Made by a program: the position numbers and the translations under genes
In this document: positions 36,091-49,262 of the stretch, one piece after another
Layout: every line of letters starts with the position of its first letter
Numbering within the stretch: position 1 is the first letter of the stretch
The notes under the pieces: generated by a model
What the model was told of the DNA's origin: nothing
Databases searched by the model: none
Seen by the model: only the letters and a program-made list of their open reading frames with translations
DNA from: Macrostomum hystrix
Taxonomy: Eukaryota; Platyhelminthes; Macrostomidae
Assembly: GCA_950097015.1 (NCBI GenBank)
Contig: CATNEN010000034.1
Coordinates: 4,558,001-4,622,000 of the forward strand
Direction: 5' to 3'
Length of the DNA: 64,000 nt

Positions 36091-37875
36091 AAGAAAGGCA
36101 TTAGATAGGCAAAGTGGAAGCGAAGGGACAGAAGAGTAGATAATGACAGCACTGGAAAATTAAACAGCCAAATGTAACGACTGAGTTACGAGTATAAATA
36201 AATATTGAAAGACAAACAGTCACACAAATCGTAAAAGTATAAGAATATCAATTGAATCAGGCAATTTACTAAAGTGCGCGTTGAAATAATGAAAGATAGA
36301 TAACAGGAAATAAATAGTCCAAAAGTAAAAGAGTAGATAAAAACTAAAGTAAATTAAAATAATAAATTGGATTGTTGGAAGGCGAGAGCGACCGACCGTT
36401 TTCAAGTTTTGAAATGGAAAAGCAGCACAGATATGATGATTAAAAAGCTGCGCTCCCATAGGCGGAGAAGTATAGAGAGAGATAGTTATGAGAACTCGCT
36501 GCTCAGTCGTTTCGCGCACCATCCGGGGGAGGGAATTATGAAGGCTGGTTGAGTGCCTGAGAGGGAGGGAGGCAGGGTAGATGAGGAGGGAAGGCCAAAG
36601 GGTCGGATTAGGCAAAGTCCGAGTTAAAGTATTTTAATGAAAGTTCTATGTTTGGGGCACACGGGGACAGTGGAGAGAGGTCGGAAATGAAGTAACGGTT
36701 TTTCAAAAAGTCAGCCTTTCCCCCACCCAAAGACCCGACCATTTTGGGCTTTGCAATCTTGAATCCCATCCTTCTGTCCGCCCCGTGTCTTCTCCAAAGT
36801 CCCCCCGGTCTTGAAACCGCCAAAGTCCGGTCTCAAAGTTTCGCCCGAGTTGGTGCGGTAAATTGTGTAATAAATTTTCTAACCCAACTGTGTCTGTATT
36901 TTCTGAGTAGATTTTTTGAGACCGTCAGACAGACAGACAGACAGGCTGCAATGCCATAATGCAATAACAGTTACGGTAAGCACATTAGGCAAGATAGGAT
37001 GTATGGGATACAGATGACGCTATGCCCGTTTAGAGAACACAATGCATAGTAATATATGACTGGAGAGTAAATATAATAATAATAATTATAGACAGAGAGA
37101 CAAGCAAAACAGGTAGACAGACAGATAGGCAGACAGCCATAAAAGGGTCAGAAGAAAAAGAATTTACTCGAAACTACTATTTTCAGAATAAAAATAAGAA
37201 TAGTTATAGTAGTAATATAGTGAAGTAGGATAATTGCACACAATAATTTAGCAGCGCACGCAATGTTACGCAACAACTTAACTAGACCCATTTAGGTAAA
37301 AAACGAATTCAGTGTAACACACGTTCAGCAGTGGGTGGCTTCGTCTTAATCCGGTCGCGATTCTTGGACAAAGGAGATTAGCAGGGGGTGGGGGGGAATT
37401 GCTTTCTATAGCCGGAGACTCGAGAGAGGAAAGGAGGAGTACCCGTCAGGATTTTCATTTGGCTGCCTGTCAGAAATAATTGCCTAGCGATCATCGTCAG
37501 TCAGTGGGTTTGAGGTGGGGGGGAGCAGGTTGCTTAGCCCAGACAGATTGGCATAATCTTTCAGGAGACATGAGCGTACCTCCCCTTAGCTCTCTACTTG
37601 TCCACTAATGGAAGGCCGCAGTCCGATTGTTATCTGAGTTGATTCCGTTTCTCTTTGAAGCCAGCTTAAAAAAATTCTGCATGAACATTTTTCGAGCAAC
37701 TCTTAGTTCTCCATTAACAAAGCTGCTTAGGTTGTATAATGATTCCTAAGCTGGGAAAAACGATAGTTTTGTTAGACAAAATAGAATACCAATATGCTGG
37801 ATATAGTACAGTGACTTTGAAGTCGGATAATGGAGATGGGTTACACAAGATAGGAGGGCGTTACCAGACTTGGGT
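36091..37875. other. Unique AT-rich DNA with short ACAG tracts
   Basis: CAGA/ACAG simple tracts at about 36925-36944 and 37090-37135. No gene supported. Confidence 0.5.
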
Positions 37876-38795
37876 AGAAGAAAGGGGTAAGTGTAGAGAA
37901 GAGAGGTAGTGGATAGGGTAGAAGATAGGGGTGGAGGATGGGGTAGTAGAGAGGGGTAGTGGATGGGGTAGTGGATGTGGTAGTGGAGAGGGGTAGTAGA
38001 TGGGGTAGACGAGAGGGGTAGTGGATGGGGTAGTGGATGGGGTAGTGGAGAGGGGTAGTGGATGGGGTGGTGGATGGGGTAATGGAGAGGGGTAGTAGAT
38101 TGGGTAGACGAGAGGGGTAGTGTATGGGGTAATGGATGGGGTAGTGGAAAGGGGTAGTAGATGGGGTAGACGAGAGGGGTAGTGGATGGGGTAATGGATG
38201 GGGTAGTGGAGAGGGGAAGTGGATGGGGTAATGGATGGGGTAGTGGATGGGGTAGTGGATGGGGTAGTGGATGGGGTAATGGAGAGGGGTAGTAGATGGG
38301 GTAGACGAGAGGGGTAGTGGATGGGGTAATGGATGGGGTAGTGGAGAGGGGTAGTAGATGGGGTAGACGAGAGGGGTAGTGGATGGGGTAATGGATGGGG
38401 TAGTAGATGGGGTAGAGGAGAGGGGTAGTGGATGGGGTAATGGATGGGGTAGTGGAGAGGGGTAGTGGATGGGGTAATGGATGGGGTAGTGGAGAGGGGT
38501 AGTGGATGGGGTAATGGATGGGGTAATGGAGAGGGGTAGTAGATGGGGTAGACGAGAGGGGTAGTGGATGGGGTAATGGATGGGGTAGTGGAGAGGGGTA
38601 GTAGATGGGGTAGACGAGAGGGGTAGTGGATGGGGTAATGGATGGGGTAGTGGATGGGGTAGACGAGAGGGGTAGTGGATGGGGTAGTGGATGGGGTAGT
38701 GGATGGGGTAGTGGATGGGTAGAAGAGAGGGGTGGTGGATGGGGTAGAAGAGAGGGGTAGAGAAGAGGGGTTATAAAGAGAGGGGTAGAGAATAT
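37876..38795. repeat. 12-bp GGGG-containing minisatellite with longer blocks
   Basis: The basic unit is GGATGGGGTAGT or its variants GTAAT, GAGAGGGGTAGT and AGACGAGAGGGG. These combine into blocks of about 60-110 bp that recur many times (for example GGGTAGTAGATGGGGTAGAC). A 312-codon minus-strand open frame (Thr/Pro/Tyr-rich) follows from the 12-bp period. Confidence 0.95.
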
Positions 38796-39237
38796 ACAAT
38801 TGATATTATATTAATTTTCTCTGGACAAGATGGGACTTGTTTATAGATGCATAGTATACCTTATAAAAAGATATTTATGATTTGGAAAGTTGAATACCGG
38901 TAAATTTGAGCATGAAAAACGATGAGCATTGCAAGATGATACGCAAGAGTCTCAGGCATTCAATTTATCTTAATTTACCCCACACGGATTTTAGCAATTA
39001 ATTGTTCATTCTCACAAGCAGGAAATCAATTTCAAATAGACTCAGCCAAACTCAGAAGTCTAGGTTACGCTTACCGTTACAAGAAGATAAGCATGGGCAG
39101 GGAATAACACGCTTAGTAATACGCAATTCGGCTAGTGTCTCTCGAAAACCTGCGAAATCTGCAATGGGTAAAATTAAATTATCAGTTGAAGCTTTATCCG
39201 CTCAGACATTTTTGTTAATAAAGGCAAAACACACACG
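38796..39237. other. Unique spacer
   Basis: No feature seen. A plus-strand open frame from 39002 runs into the next array only because that array is stop-free. Confidence 0.5.
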
Positions 39238-40130
39238 GGACACAGGGGACACAGGGACGTGGGACACAGGGACAGGGGACACAGGGACAGGGGACACAGG
39301 GACAGGGGACACAGGGACAGGGGACACAGGGACAGGGGACACAGGGACAGGGGACACAGGGACAGGGGACACAGGGACAGGGGACACAGGGACAGGGGAC
39401 ACAGGGACAGGGGACACAGGGACAGGGGACACAGGGACAGGGGACACAGGGACAGGGGACACAGGGACAGGGGACACAGGGACAGGGGACACAGGGACAG
39501 GGGACACAGGGACAGGGGACACAGGGACAGGGGACACAGGGACAGGGGACACAGGGACAGGGGACACAGGGACAGGGGACACAGGGACAGGGGACACAGG
39601 GACAGGGGACACAGGGACAGGGGACACAGGGACAGGGGACACAGGGACAGGGGACACAGGGACAGGGGACACAGGGACAGGGGACACAGGGACAGGGGAC
39701 ACAGGGACAGGGGACACAGGGACAGGGGACACAGGGACAGGGGACACAGGGACAGGGGACACAGGGACAGGGGACACAGGGACAGGGGACACAGGGACAG
39801 GGGACACAGGGACAGGGGACACAGGGACAGGGGACACAGGGACAGGCGACACAGGGACAGGGGACACAGGGACAGGGGACACAGGGACAGGGGACACAGG
39901 GACAGGGGACACAGGGACAGGGGACACAGGGACAGGGGACACAGGGACAGGGGACACAGGGACGTGGGACACAGGGACAGGGGACACAGGGACGTGGGAC
40001 ACAGGGACAGGGGACACAGGGACAGGGGACACAGGTACAGGGGACACAGGGACAGGGGACAGGGGACACAGGGACAGGGGACACAGGGACAGGGGACAGG
40101 GGACACAGGGACAGGGGACACAGGGGACAG
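39238..40130. repeat. 15-bp minisatellite, about 59 units, nearly perfect, quadruplex-type
   Basis: The unit is GGGACAGGGGACACA. From about 39270 to 39840 the units are identical. The few variants (GACGTGGG, GGCGAC, GGTACAGG and 9-bp extra GGGACAGGG) lie at the right end and at the extreme left. The G runs are separated by 3 and 5 bases, so every four runs satisfy the G3+N1-7 quadruplex rule on the plus strand. Open frames exist in five of six frames (281-392 codons) and are not genes. Confidence 0.98.
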
Positions 40131-41077
40131 TATATATTCTTAACGAAAGCTCATATAGACCTCAAAATTGGTTCATCTAAAAAGGCGCACTTGGAAGCAT
40201 AACAAAAACAGCCTTGACTACCAAAGGCATTTTGTAGCAAAACTACTTTAGTTTGAGTGTCCAAAGCCTCCTTATAATGCAATCCGCAAAGAACTACATG
40301 CAACATTTCTTTACTTCATTCACTTCCCGAATTTGGAATTTCGAGGTCCACGCTTCACCTCCCAATCCCATTCCATCCACTTCAGCCCTAAGGCCAGATG
40401 TTTGCCCGCCCGGTTCATATGCTAAAGGGCTTTACGAAGCATTGTATACATACAACCAACACACACAGACAGACAAGAAACATACACGCTCAGTCGTCAG
40501 TGTTGCACAATCTCAGTCACTTTTCAAGGGTAAATAAGAAAGAAGAACGAAAGAGGAACAAAACACTGAGAGAGAGAGAGACAGACTTCTTTCAACCGTT
40601 GACGTTTCAAGAGTGGATCGGTCGACACACGCCCACACTGGCAGATGAATTGACGAAGGAAACTGAGAGGCGGGTGGGGGCCTATAGTGTGCCTACTACA
40701 ATTCTCTTTGACAGCTGACAAATGCCTAAGGAATCAGCTGTGTCCCATTCTTTTCTCTCTAGCACTTACTACACCCAACATTTTCATTCATTTTCAGTAC
40801 ATGAAAGAAAAATTTAATCTTATATGTCTATCTACCTGAGATTTTGAGCTAGTGTGAAATTCAAACACTTTTAAAATAAAACTAGCTTTGAACTGGCCCA
40901 GTTGAACTGGCCCAAACATAATCTCCACAGGGGGGAACTGGCCTTAGCAGACGAAGCATTTCTTCTCCTCATCAGGCAAAAAACGCCCCCGTTTAGCAGA
41001 GTTTGACCCTCTTTAGCAGAGAACAATGTCCCCCCTAACAGACAACCAAAATCCTTACCAGCATGCTACCTGAGAAG
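40131..41077. other. Unique DNA, no feature seen
   Basis: A GA tract lies at about 40567-40580. A short repeat GAACTGGCCCA occurs three times near 40888-40935. No gene recognised. Confidence 0.5.
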
Positions 41078-41870
41078 TACCCCTTAGCCAGCCTTTAAAT
41101 GCCCCCTAGCCAGCCTTTAAATACCCCCTAGCCAGCCTTTAAATACCCCCTAGCCAGCCTTTAAATACCCCTAGCCAGCCTTTAAATACCCCTAGCCAGC
41201 CTTAAACACCACCTAGCCAGCCTTTAAATACCCCTAGCCAGCCCTTAAATACCCCCTAGCCAGCCTTTAAATGCCCCCTAGCCAGCCTTTAAATACCCCC
41301 TAGCCAGCCCTTAAATATCTCCTAGCCAGCCTTTAAATACCCCCTAGCCAGCCCTTAAATATCTCCTAGCCAGCCTTTAAATACCCCCTAGCCAGCCCTT
41401 AAATACCCCCTAGCCAGCCTTTAAATGCCCCCTAGCCAGCCTTTAAATATCTCCTAGCCAGCCTTTAAATACCCCCTAGCCAGCCCTTAAATATCTCCTA
41501 GCCAGCCTTTAAATACCCCCTAGCCAGCCCTTAAATACCCCCTAGCCAGCCTTTAAATACCCCCTAGCCAGCCCTTAAATACCCCCCTAGCCAGCCTTTA
41601 AATACCCCTTAGCCAGCCTTTAAATACCCCTTAGCCAGCCTTTAAATACCACCTAGCCAGCTTTTAAATACCCCCTAGCCAGCCTTTAAATACCCCCTAG
41701 CCAGCCCTTAAATACCCCCTAGCCAGCCCTTAAATACCCCCTAGCCAGCCCTTAAATACCCCCTAGCCAGCCCTTAAATACCCCCTAGCCAGCCCTTAAA
41801 TACCCCCTAGCCAGCCCTTAAATACCCCCTAGCCAGCCTTTAAATACCCCCTAGCCAGCCTTAAAATATA
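41078..41870. repeat. 22-bp minisatellite (CCCTAGCCAGCCTTTAAATA)
   Basis: About 37 units with CTTT/CCTT and CCCC/TCTC variants. G runs are on the minus strand here, opposite to the other G-rich arrays. Confidence 0.97.
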
Positions 41871-43551
41871 GCCTTGACATGCAGCCTTTGAAGAGGTCTT
41901 TAAAAAAGCTGTCCCCCGTACAGGTGATACAATAAGGATGTAGGCTAATTTAATCTGCGAACTCAATGCTGCAGCACGCGCGGCATAAAAATGGAAAATG
42001 AGAAAGAAAATACGCTGAAAATCTCGCGAAATTGCAAATATGGCTTAGAGTTTAATGAGAGTATTTCTATGATCCGGTTGATACGAGCTACATGCCTTTT
42101 CAAAGCGAGAGAACCAAATGTACTTTTTAAAAAGTGCAACTTACTCTCTCTGGAAGACTTATTTGAGCGAAGTCGTTTCAAAATAAAAATGATTGTTTTC
42201 GAGATTTTTGTTCAAATGTTAAAAGTCGAATAGAATCCACAGGTTTTATGATAGGTCGATTTGTTTTTTTGTCATTGTTAATGTGCACTCTTTCAATCTT
42301 GAGGATTGCGCTGACATTGTGTTATCAATCAGGGGCATGGAAGATGAGACACACACACTGAATCAGGAATAGCTTATGCAGGCGATAATGACATGTGTGT
42401 TAAAATTAAAATAAAAAACTACTTATCTGATGATTTTCGCTGATTGGCTAAAAGTTTTCAGCCAATAAAATCGATTGAAGGGGTCAGAAAAGTTTCGATC
42501 ATGCTTTAACTTATCATGATGGAGGGTAGAGGATCAGGTGAATGGTGTACATTTATTACTTGATTACTTTATTACCGTCCCTTAGAGCACAATATTGATT
42601 GAATTTATATTGACACTGCCACACGCTGAAATTTTACATAATTTAAAGAGACTAAAATAATGATAATAACTCCTGACTAAAAGCTTGACGCTGATTGGCT
42701 ACTAGCTTTACCCAATTAGAGCAATAGAAGGGGTTATGGAAATTATCTAGATGAGGTATGGGCTGTTGCAGTATTTACACATTACCAAATGGCGTGCCAA
42801 ACAGCAAATTATACAATATAATCTGTTGAGAAAGTTCGAAATATAAACGAGAAAAATGCTTGATTAAAAAGTTCAACTTTAACAGAAGTGAAGATACAAT
42901 CGAGAAATCGAGAAAATTAAGGCCTACTTGACCACACCAGCAGTTGCTTGTGAAGGTGGCTCAGGGAGCTCTGACTGACAGGAGGGGGGGCAGGATGGGA
43001 TGCCGCAGTTGGGAGTTCCGAACTTTAGCACGCGCCCCTCCGGCTAACCTATTCGATAACTAATAAATTCCTACTAACAGTTATGCCAGCAAATTTAATC
43101 GGACAAAAGTGTATTAGAAGCCTTCAAGTGGGCCAGTGTGACAAGTGTGGAGTCTGTAAATTATTCAGCTATATGCCTTCTGGGTCCAAATATGTAGTTT
43201 TAGTTGATAGCGACGGAAGTAATACTGGGCTTGGATACGGACTGGGATGCTTTAGGGTCTTTAGCTTGTTCAGGAAATATAGCAGCCGTGGTAGTTTTTG
43301 GACACGCCTAGATACCAGGCGTGACAAAATAAGCTGGCTAGATTTTATCGCGGCCAAATATCTCAGCTTCATAAAATAAGCATAAATCAAAATGCCTTCG
43401 TGATAAATTGTATCCTTACTGGCGTAGCACGAGAGTTTTTGTGAGCCTGAGAAATTCTCAAGCTTAAAGGATTATGGAGTGGAAAATTTGTTGCTTAATT
43501 ATTCACTAAAAAATTACTTGTCCCACAGCTACGACCGATAGTTCTGTTGGG
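41871..43551. other. Unique DNA with two diverged copies of an ~80-bp segment
   Basis: Segments around 42438-42495 and 42690-42745 share GCTGATTGGCT, a CCAAT/ATTGG-type middle and GAAGGGGT in the same order. They look like an old duplication. No gene supported; a 98-codon frame at 43083-43379 has no known domain. Confidence 0.4.
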
Positions 43552-44868
43552 TTAATAACCGGTAATCTTGAGGGTTAATAACCCGTAATCTTGAGGGTTA
43601 ATAACCCGTAATCTTGAGGGTTAATAACCCGTAATCTTGAGGGTTAATAATCGGTAATCTTGAGGGTTAATAACCGGTAATCTTGAGGGTTAATAACCCG
43701 TAATCTTGAGGGTTAATAACCCGTAATCTTGAGGGTTAATAACCCGTAATCTTGAGGGTTAATAACCCGTAATCTTGAGGGTTAATAACCGGTAATCTTG
43801 AGGGTTAATAACCGGTAATATTGAGGGTTAATAACCGGTAATCTTGAGGGTTAATAACCCGTAATCTTGAGGGTTAATAACCGGTAATCTTGAGGGTTAA
43901 TAACCGGTAATATTGAGGGTTAATAACCGGTAATCTTGAGGGTTAATAACCCGTAATCTTGAGGGTTAATAACCCGTAATCTTGAGGGTTAATAACCGGT
44001 AATCTTGAGGGTTAATAACCGGTAATATTGAGGGTTAATAACCGGTAATCTTGAGGGTTAATAACCGGTAATCTTGAGGGTTAATAACCGGTAATATTGA
44101 GGGTTAATAACCGGTAATATTGAGGGTTAATAATCGGTAATCTTGAGGGTTAATAATCGGTAATCTTGAGGGTTAATAACCGGTAATATTGAGGGTTAAT
44201 AACCGGTAATCTTGAGGGTTAATAACCCGTAATCTTGAGGGTTAATAACCGGTAATCTTGAGGGTTAATAACCCGTAATCTTGAGGGTTAATAACCGGTA
44301 ATATTGAGGGTTAATAACCGGTAATATTGAGGGTTAATAACCGGTAATATTGAGGGTTAATAACCGGTAATCTTGAGGGTTAATAATCGGTAATCTTGAG
44401 GGTTAATAATCGGTAATCTTGAGGGTTAATAACCGGTAATATTGAGGGTTAATAACCGGTAATATTGAGGGTTAATAATCGGTAATCTTGAGGGTTAATA
44501 ACCGGTAATCTTGAGGGTTAATAACCGGTAATATTGAGGGTTAATAACCGGTAATATTGAGGGTTAATAACCGGTAATCTTAAGGGTTAATAACCGGTAA
44601 TCTTGAGGGTTAATAACCGGTAATCTTGAGGGTTAATAATCGGTAATCTTGAGGGTTAATAACCGGTAATCTTGAGGGTTAATAACCGGTAATATTGAGG
44701 GTTAATAACCGGTAATATTGAGGGTTAATAACCGGTAATCTTAAGGGTTAATAACCGGTAATATTGAGGGTTAATAACCGGTAATCTTGAGGGTTAATAA
44801 TCGGTAATCTTGAGGGTTAATAACCGGTAATCTTGAGGGTTAATTGCCGAACATCTTGAGGGTTAATT
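43552..44868. repeat. 23-bp minisatellite (GGTTAATAACCGGTAATCTT + GAG)
   Basis: About 57 units, the highest count of long monomers here. Three variant positions (ACCGG / ACCCG / ATCGG, and ATCTT / ATATT) are mixed along the array. Every unit has the near-palindrome GGTTAATAACC, and units with CCC have GGGTTAATAACCC. The last two units at the right edge are degenerate (AATTGCCGAACATC). Confidence 0.97.
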
Positions 44869-45248
44869 ACCAACAATGAATCTCGCGGACTGACAATGAC
44901 TTCCAGGCGTTGAAATGGCCAATAAAAGTCATTTAAGGCTTGCTCATCAGTTTCTAAAGTTGGGAATGGGACAGATGAAGATGGCGGGCGTGAATAGTGC
45001 ACGGACTGACAAAGCTCTGCGAGTGAGTAGTGAGAAGCCACTCGGAATGACGCTCATTCAGTCGCTGAACTGGAAATGACTTTGTCAATATGCAAATTGA
45101 AAACAGCCATCGGATTTGGGATGAGCGAGACATTAGGCAGGGGGAATCGGCTATGGGGAACTACATCGCAGGACAGAGATTTAGATACAAATCATACGAG
45201 TGTCGAAATGCAATAAAGCGGTTTTGTATTTACTTTTGTGTTAGAAGT
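44869..45248. other. Unique spacer, no feature seen
   Basis: Nothing recognised. Confidence 0.5.
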
Positions 45249-45545
45249 GAGTGGCATAGCGTTTGCCTCTCGCACAAAGGAAGGTCCTGAGCTCGAATCC
45301 GTGCCGAGGCCTCATTAATTTGGGGCGCAGCCGCGGAGAGAGAGAGGCTTGGGGGCTTGTCGTGTAATGTACGCCCTTGAGGGCCAGCCTCCAAGGCGCA
45401 GTGAAAGTGTACACTGCCTGACGATGAGAAAGTCAGGGCAGATGTACACACCTGTGTGAGCGTGTGCCTGCGTACAGTATCTGTGTGCGTGTGTGCTCAG
45501 GAGTCAGCGAAATGGACAGAATGGACTCTGGCTGACTGCGGGCTG
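45249..45545 (+). mobile_element. SINE family 1, 3' part altered
   Basis: The head is reduced (GTGGCATAGCGTTTGCCTCT), with a B box GAGCTCGAATCCGTGCC. The body follows up to CAGGAGTCAGCGAAATGG. The tail is degenerate (GGCTGACTGCGGGCTGAC) and lacks the ATT run. Confidence 0.85.
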
Positions 45546-46629
45546 ACTAAATGCAATTCGGAGAGATTTTTATTATATAGAGCAGTTTAGCAATCCTAGA
45601 ATTCGAAACGAATCATACGAATATAATAGCAGTGCGTCTGTCGATATGAGTTACAGGAAGTGAGCATTTAAATCGCTGACCAAGCAGACAGAGCAAGCAA
45701 ATGCATAGATCGGTGCAAGTGAAAACTGTCAGCAATACCTGCAGCTATAGGACCAGGAAGGGACAATAGCCTTAGTCAGCAGAGAGTGGGCAAATGTTGA
45801 TGCTGCTTAATTAGCTGGGCAGTGCCTCCATTCTTCTTTGGCGCTTCATCTTCCTCTAATACTCCCGGACTCCCAGACCCCAGATCGATGCTTCCATGAA
45901 TCTTTTTTAAAGTGAGAGAGAAAATGCGCGAGAACTGCACAGGGCGACAGGTGAAACATTCTGAAACAAAAGAAGCACAATATAAAAGCCGTCTTAAGGT
46001 GTGTGAAAGATGGCTGAGACTGAGAACGGACTGTGTGGCAACGCTCAAGACGCAGTGAAGAAGGCGTTGAGAATCAAGTTTTAAGGGCCGGGCATTGGCT
46101 GACTGCACTGCTCAAGGAGAGCGCCTACGGCTTATGAATAATTAATTAATTTCGGCCGCATCAGCTCAGAGGCCCTACTTGCTCACACCAGTCTCTCTCT
46201 CTCTCTCGGTTCTCCTCCTTGGAAGTAGTTTTCGTGTCCTCTACAAGCTGTAAAATAGTTGCCAACAAACTAACCCCCTGCCTATAGTTTGTCCTAGTAC
46301 AAGTCCAAGTTGGCGAGAATGCTCAGCTGTGCTCCATTTTCTTAGCGGGAATTGGCAAAATACAGCGGTTCCACAATCGATCACTGCCAATGCATTGGTT
46401 GTCCACAAGGCCCAATGTCTCAACAAGAATTTGAACTCAACGAGAGTACGATTTGAACACAAGAGCACAGTACTCATTACAGCACTGATTTCATCTGCCG
46501 AATTCGGACCTATGTTTCGACCTACGGATTGAAAGCTCAAGACAGCTCATCGCGCATAGTTTTTAGGGAAGACAGAAATTAGCTATTATTAAAAGGAATC
46601 AAGACTGCAGATGGGAATGAAACTGAGAG
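45546..46629. other. Unique DNA, no gene supported
   Basis: A CT tract is at about 46192-46206. Nothing else recognised. Confidence 0.5.
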
Positions 46630-46945
46630 ATAATAATAATAATAATTTCCGGAGGCCTGCGGGCAATGGCACATCAATTGGTGAGACTCGACTCGCAACC
46701 AGCGAGTAGGCAATTCTGCCCAATTCGCTGACTCCTGAGCACACGCTCACACAGGTGTGTACATCTGCCCTGACTTACTAATCGTCAGGCAGTGTACACT
46801 CTCACTGTGCCTTGGAGGTTGGCCCTCAAGGGCGTAAATTGCACGACAAGCCCCCAAGCCTTCTCTCCGCGGCTGCGCCCCATATGAATGTGGCCTCGCC
46901 GTGGAATCGACCTCAGGGACCTTGGTGCGAGAGGCAATGCGATAT
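46630..46945 (-). mobile_element. SINE family 1, minus orientation, near full-length
   Basis: On the plus strand it begins with an AAT repeat (the reversed tail) and the tail GGCCTGCGGGCAATGGCACA. The CGTCAGGCAGTGTACAC core and the CCGCGGCTGCGCCCCATAT block follow. It ends in the tRNA-like head (GTGGAATCGACCTC, GGTGCGAGAGGC). Confidence 0.88.
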
Positions 46946-47828
46946 TACTGAGACAGAAATTCCTGTGAGCAACTGAGCCACACGCACTAAACTCAAGAAT
47001 AAGCAGAGCGCCTTACTCAGAAACCGTTCAAGCATTGGTACCGCACGGAATACCAAAAACAGCCACGGAAATAAAAAAATTGTCACAAAAATGACGGTTG
47101 CGCAATCAATTGCTTAAAAATGTGTTACGTAATCAGGCCTGGAATGAAATGCGTCGCTAATCCTCGCGAGACGGTGCAAGGGATCTCTCGCTGTTCAGTC
47201 CCCTCCACTCTATCGGGTTTCTTCCCAATCCCGGTGCTTCCATCTGAAGGCAACTGCATGGGATCGAGATGTGACTGTCATAGGCGCAGCAGGCGCGTAT
47301 AGCAACACTCGCGAATTATCCCAGCGGCGGCTGAAATCCTTCTCTCACTGCAGTGGGGCGGGGAGGCAGGGGGACTTATCGTCTCAGCATTCCGGACTTG
47401 TGAGCACAGTGGCTCGCGCCCCGAGCTCGTGAGCTCAGTTCGGCCCGACTAAGCCGCATCTCGCATTGTCACAGCAGAATAAAAAGCCCCGACGATACCA
47501 ATACTCGGAGCACGGCATTGCCACCTGCTGACAGACCCGAATTCCAGAACCCATGTCATCCCGATGTAAATCTAGACTAACAGAAGGGGACTAATATAGC
47601 TAGCCATTTTGCTTCAGGTTTTCGTCTCTGCTTTAGAAGTAGCATACTCAACCTTTCACAAAATTCTATAATTATAGTCGCTTGTGAGAGTAATTTTGAA
47701 GGATTTATTTTTCCTTTGGAAATTTAAAAACAACAGCATGTGAGGTTGGCTTTGAACGTTTAAAATTTCCTGCAATCAATGAGCAACTTTGCAGGGGGTT
47801 GAGGGCCAACGAGGAGGAACAATCACAC
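46946..47828. other. Unique DNA, no feature seen
   Basis: No exon recognised. Confidence 0.5.
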
Positions 47829-48032
47829 AGGTGTGTACATCTGCCCTGACTTTCCCATCGTCAGGCAGTGTACACTCTCACTGTGCCTTGGGGGTCGGCC
47901 CTCGTGAGTGTGAATTGCACGACAAGCCACCAAGTCCTTCACCCCGCGGCTGCGCCCCAAATTAATGTGCGGCCTCGCCGCGGATTCGAGCTCAGGACCT
48001 TGGTGCGACAGGCTGACCGCCGCTCAGTCGCT
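47829..48032 (-). mobile_element. SINE family 1, minus orientation, tail missing
   Basis: It starts inside the element at CACACAGGTGTGTACATC. The core and head follow (CCGCGGATTCGAGCTC, then GGTGCGACAGGC). The 3' end of the SINE is absent. Confidence 0.85.
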
Positions 48033-48717
48033 AAATAAAAGTGCAGCTTGGTTAGTGAGATAAGGCTGCTGAAAGATTCGCAGGCACCTATACAAAGTAC
48101 ACATACACCCTGCTTTCTAGCTTCCCAATAAGGCACCGATTTCATTTAGTAAACTTTCGAAACGCATGGTCACAGATTGACAGGTAGCAGGTGGCTAGAA
48201 TACAAACGAAAAAGACTAAATCTAATTAGTAACTGACTATGTTGGATAGTAGATAAAACATATACAAATATAGACCAATTATGAAGACTTTTTCTCGACT
48301 GAATCAAAGCTAAAAAACAAAGACCAATGCTATAATTTACTAGGGCGTCACATCACGACTAAGTCTCTAACAAAAAACTAAAATTAGGCCCAACACACAA
48401 CAGGCCAGTTGTACGAGTGAAGGGTCTGTTACCGCACTGTGTGACTGGCAAGAGGAACCAGCAACCGCCAGAGGGGAATTGGGTAAATTGGGTAAAGGGA
48501 AGGGAAGGAACCCGGAGGCCCAGTTTTGGGATCGCCAATAAGTAGCAGCACAACCCAACCGATTATGATACAAGCCAAATTATTGATCATTGCTAGAGAT
48601 CGGAGAGTGAGAATTTGTGCTGAGAACAGTTGAGCAAGAGGAGAGCACTCTAGTCTCTTGAAGCCCCTTATATCCCATCTTTTAATCCCGTTTCTCCTCT
48701 GCATTCTCACTTCCTAT
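48033..48717. other. Unique DNA, no feature seen
   Basis: Nothing recognised. Confidence 0.5.
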
Positions 48718-49262
48718 TCTTCTCATCTGTTCCCTCATATCACAAATTTATTGTCTTCTCATATCCCATCTGTGTCATCTCATGTCCCATCTGTGTCATC
48801 TCATATCCCATCTGTGTCATCTCATGTCCCATCTGTGTCATCTCATATCCCATCTGTGTCATCTCATATCCCATCTGTGTCATCTCATATCCCATCTGTG
48901 TCATCTCATATCCCATCTGTGTCTTCTTATATCCCATCTGTGTCATCTCATATCCCATCTGTGTCATCTCATATCCCATCTGTGTCATCTCATATCCCAT
49001 CTGTGTCATCTCATATCCCATCTGTGTCATCTCATATCCCATCTGTGTCATCTCATGTCCCATCTGTGTCATCTCATATCCCATCTGTGTCATCTCATGT
49101 CCCATCTGTGTCATCTCATATCCCATCTGTGTCTTCTCATATCCCATCTGTGTCATTCTCATATCCCATCTGTGTCTTCTCATATCCCATCTGTGTCATC
49201 TCATATCCCATCTGTATCATCTCATATCCCATCTGTGTCTTCTCATATCCCATCTGTGTCCT
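48718..49262. repeat. 21-bp minisatellite (CCCATCTGTGTCATCTCATA)
   Basis: About 24 units after a degenerate lead-in (48718-48760). ATATC/ATGTC and CATCTC/CTTCTC variants alternate. The 21-bp period opens frames on both strands (147-214 codons), judged non-coding. Confidence 0.96.

Noticed and set aside
37861..38799. 312-codon minus-strand Thr/Pro/Tyr-rich frame
   Set aside because: Follows from the 12-bp repeat period; there is no domain and no conserved ends.
39002..40180. Long open frames on both strands (281-392 codons, repeats such as GTGDT)
   Set aside because: A 15-bp unit without stops leaves five frames open at once. Nothing favours one frame as coding.
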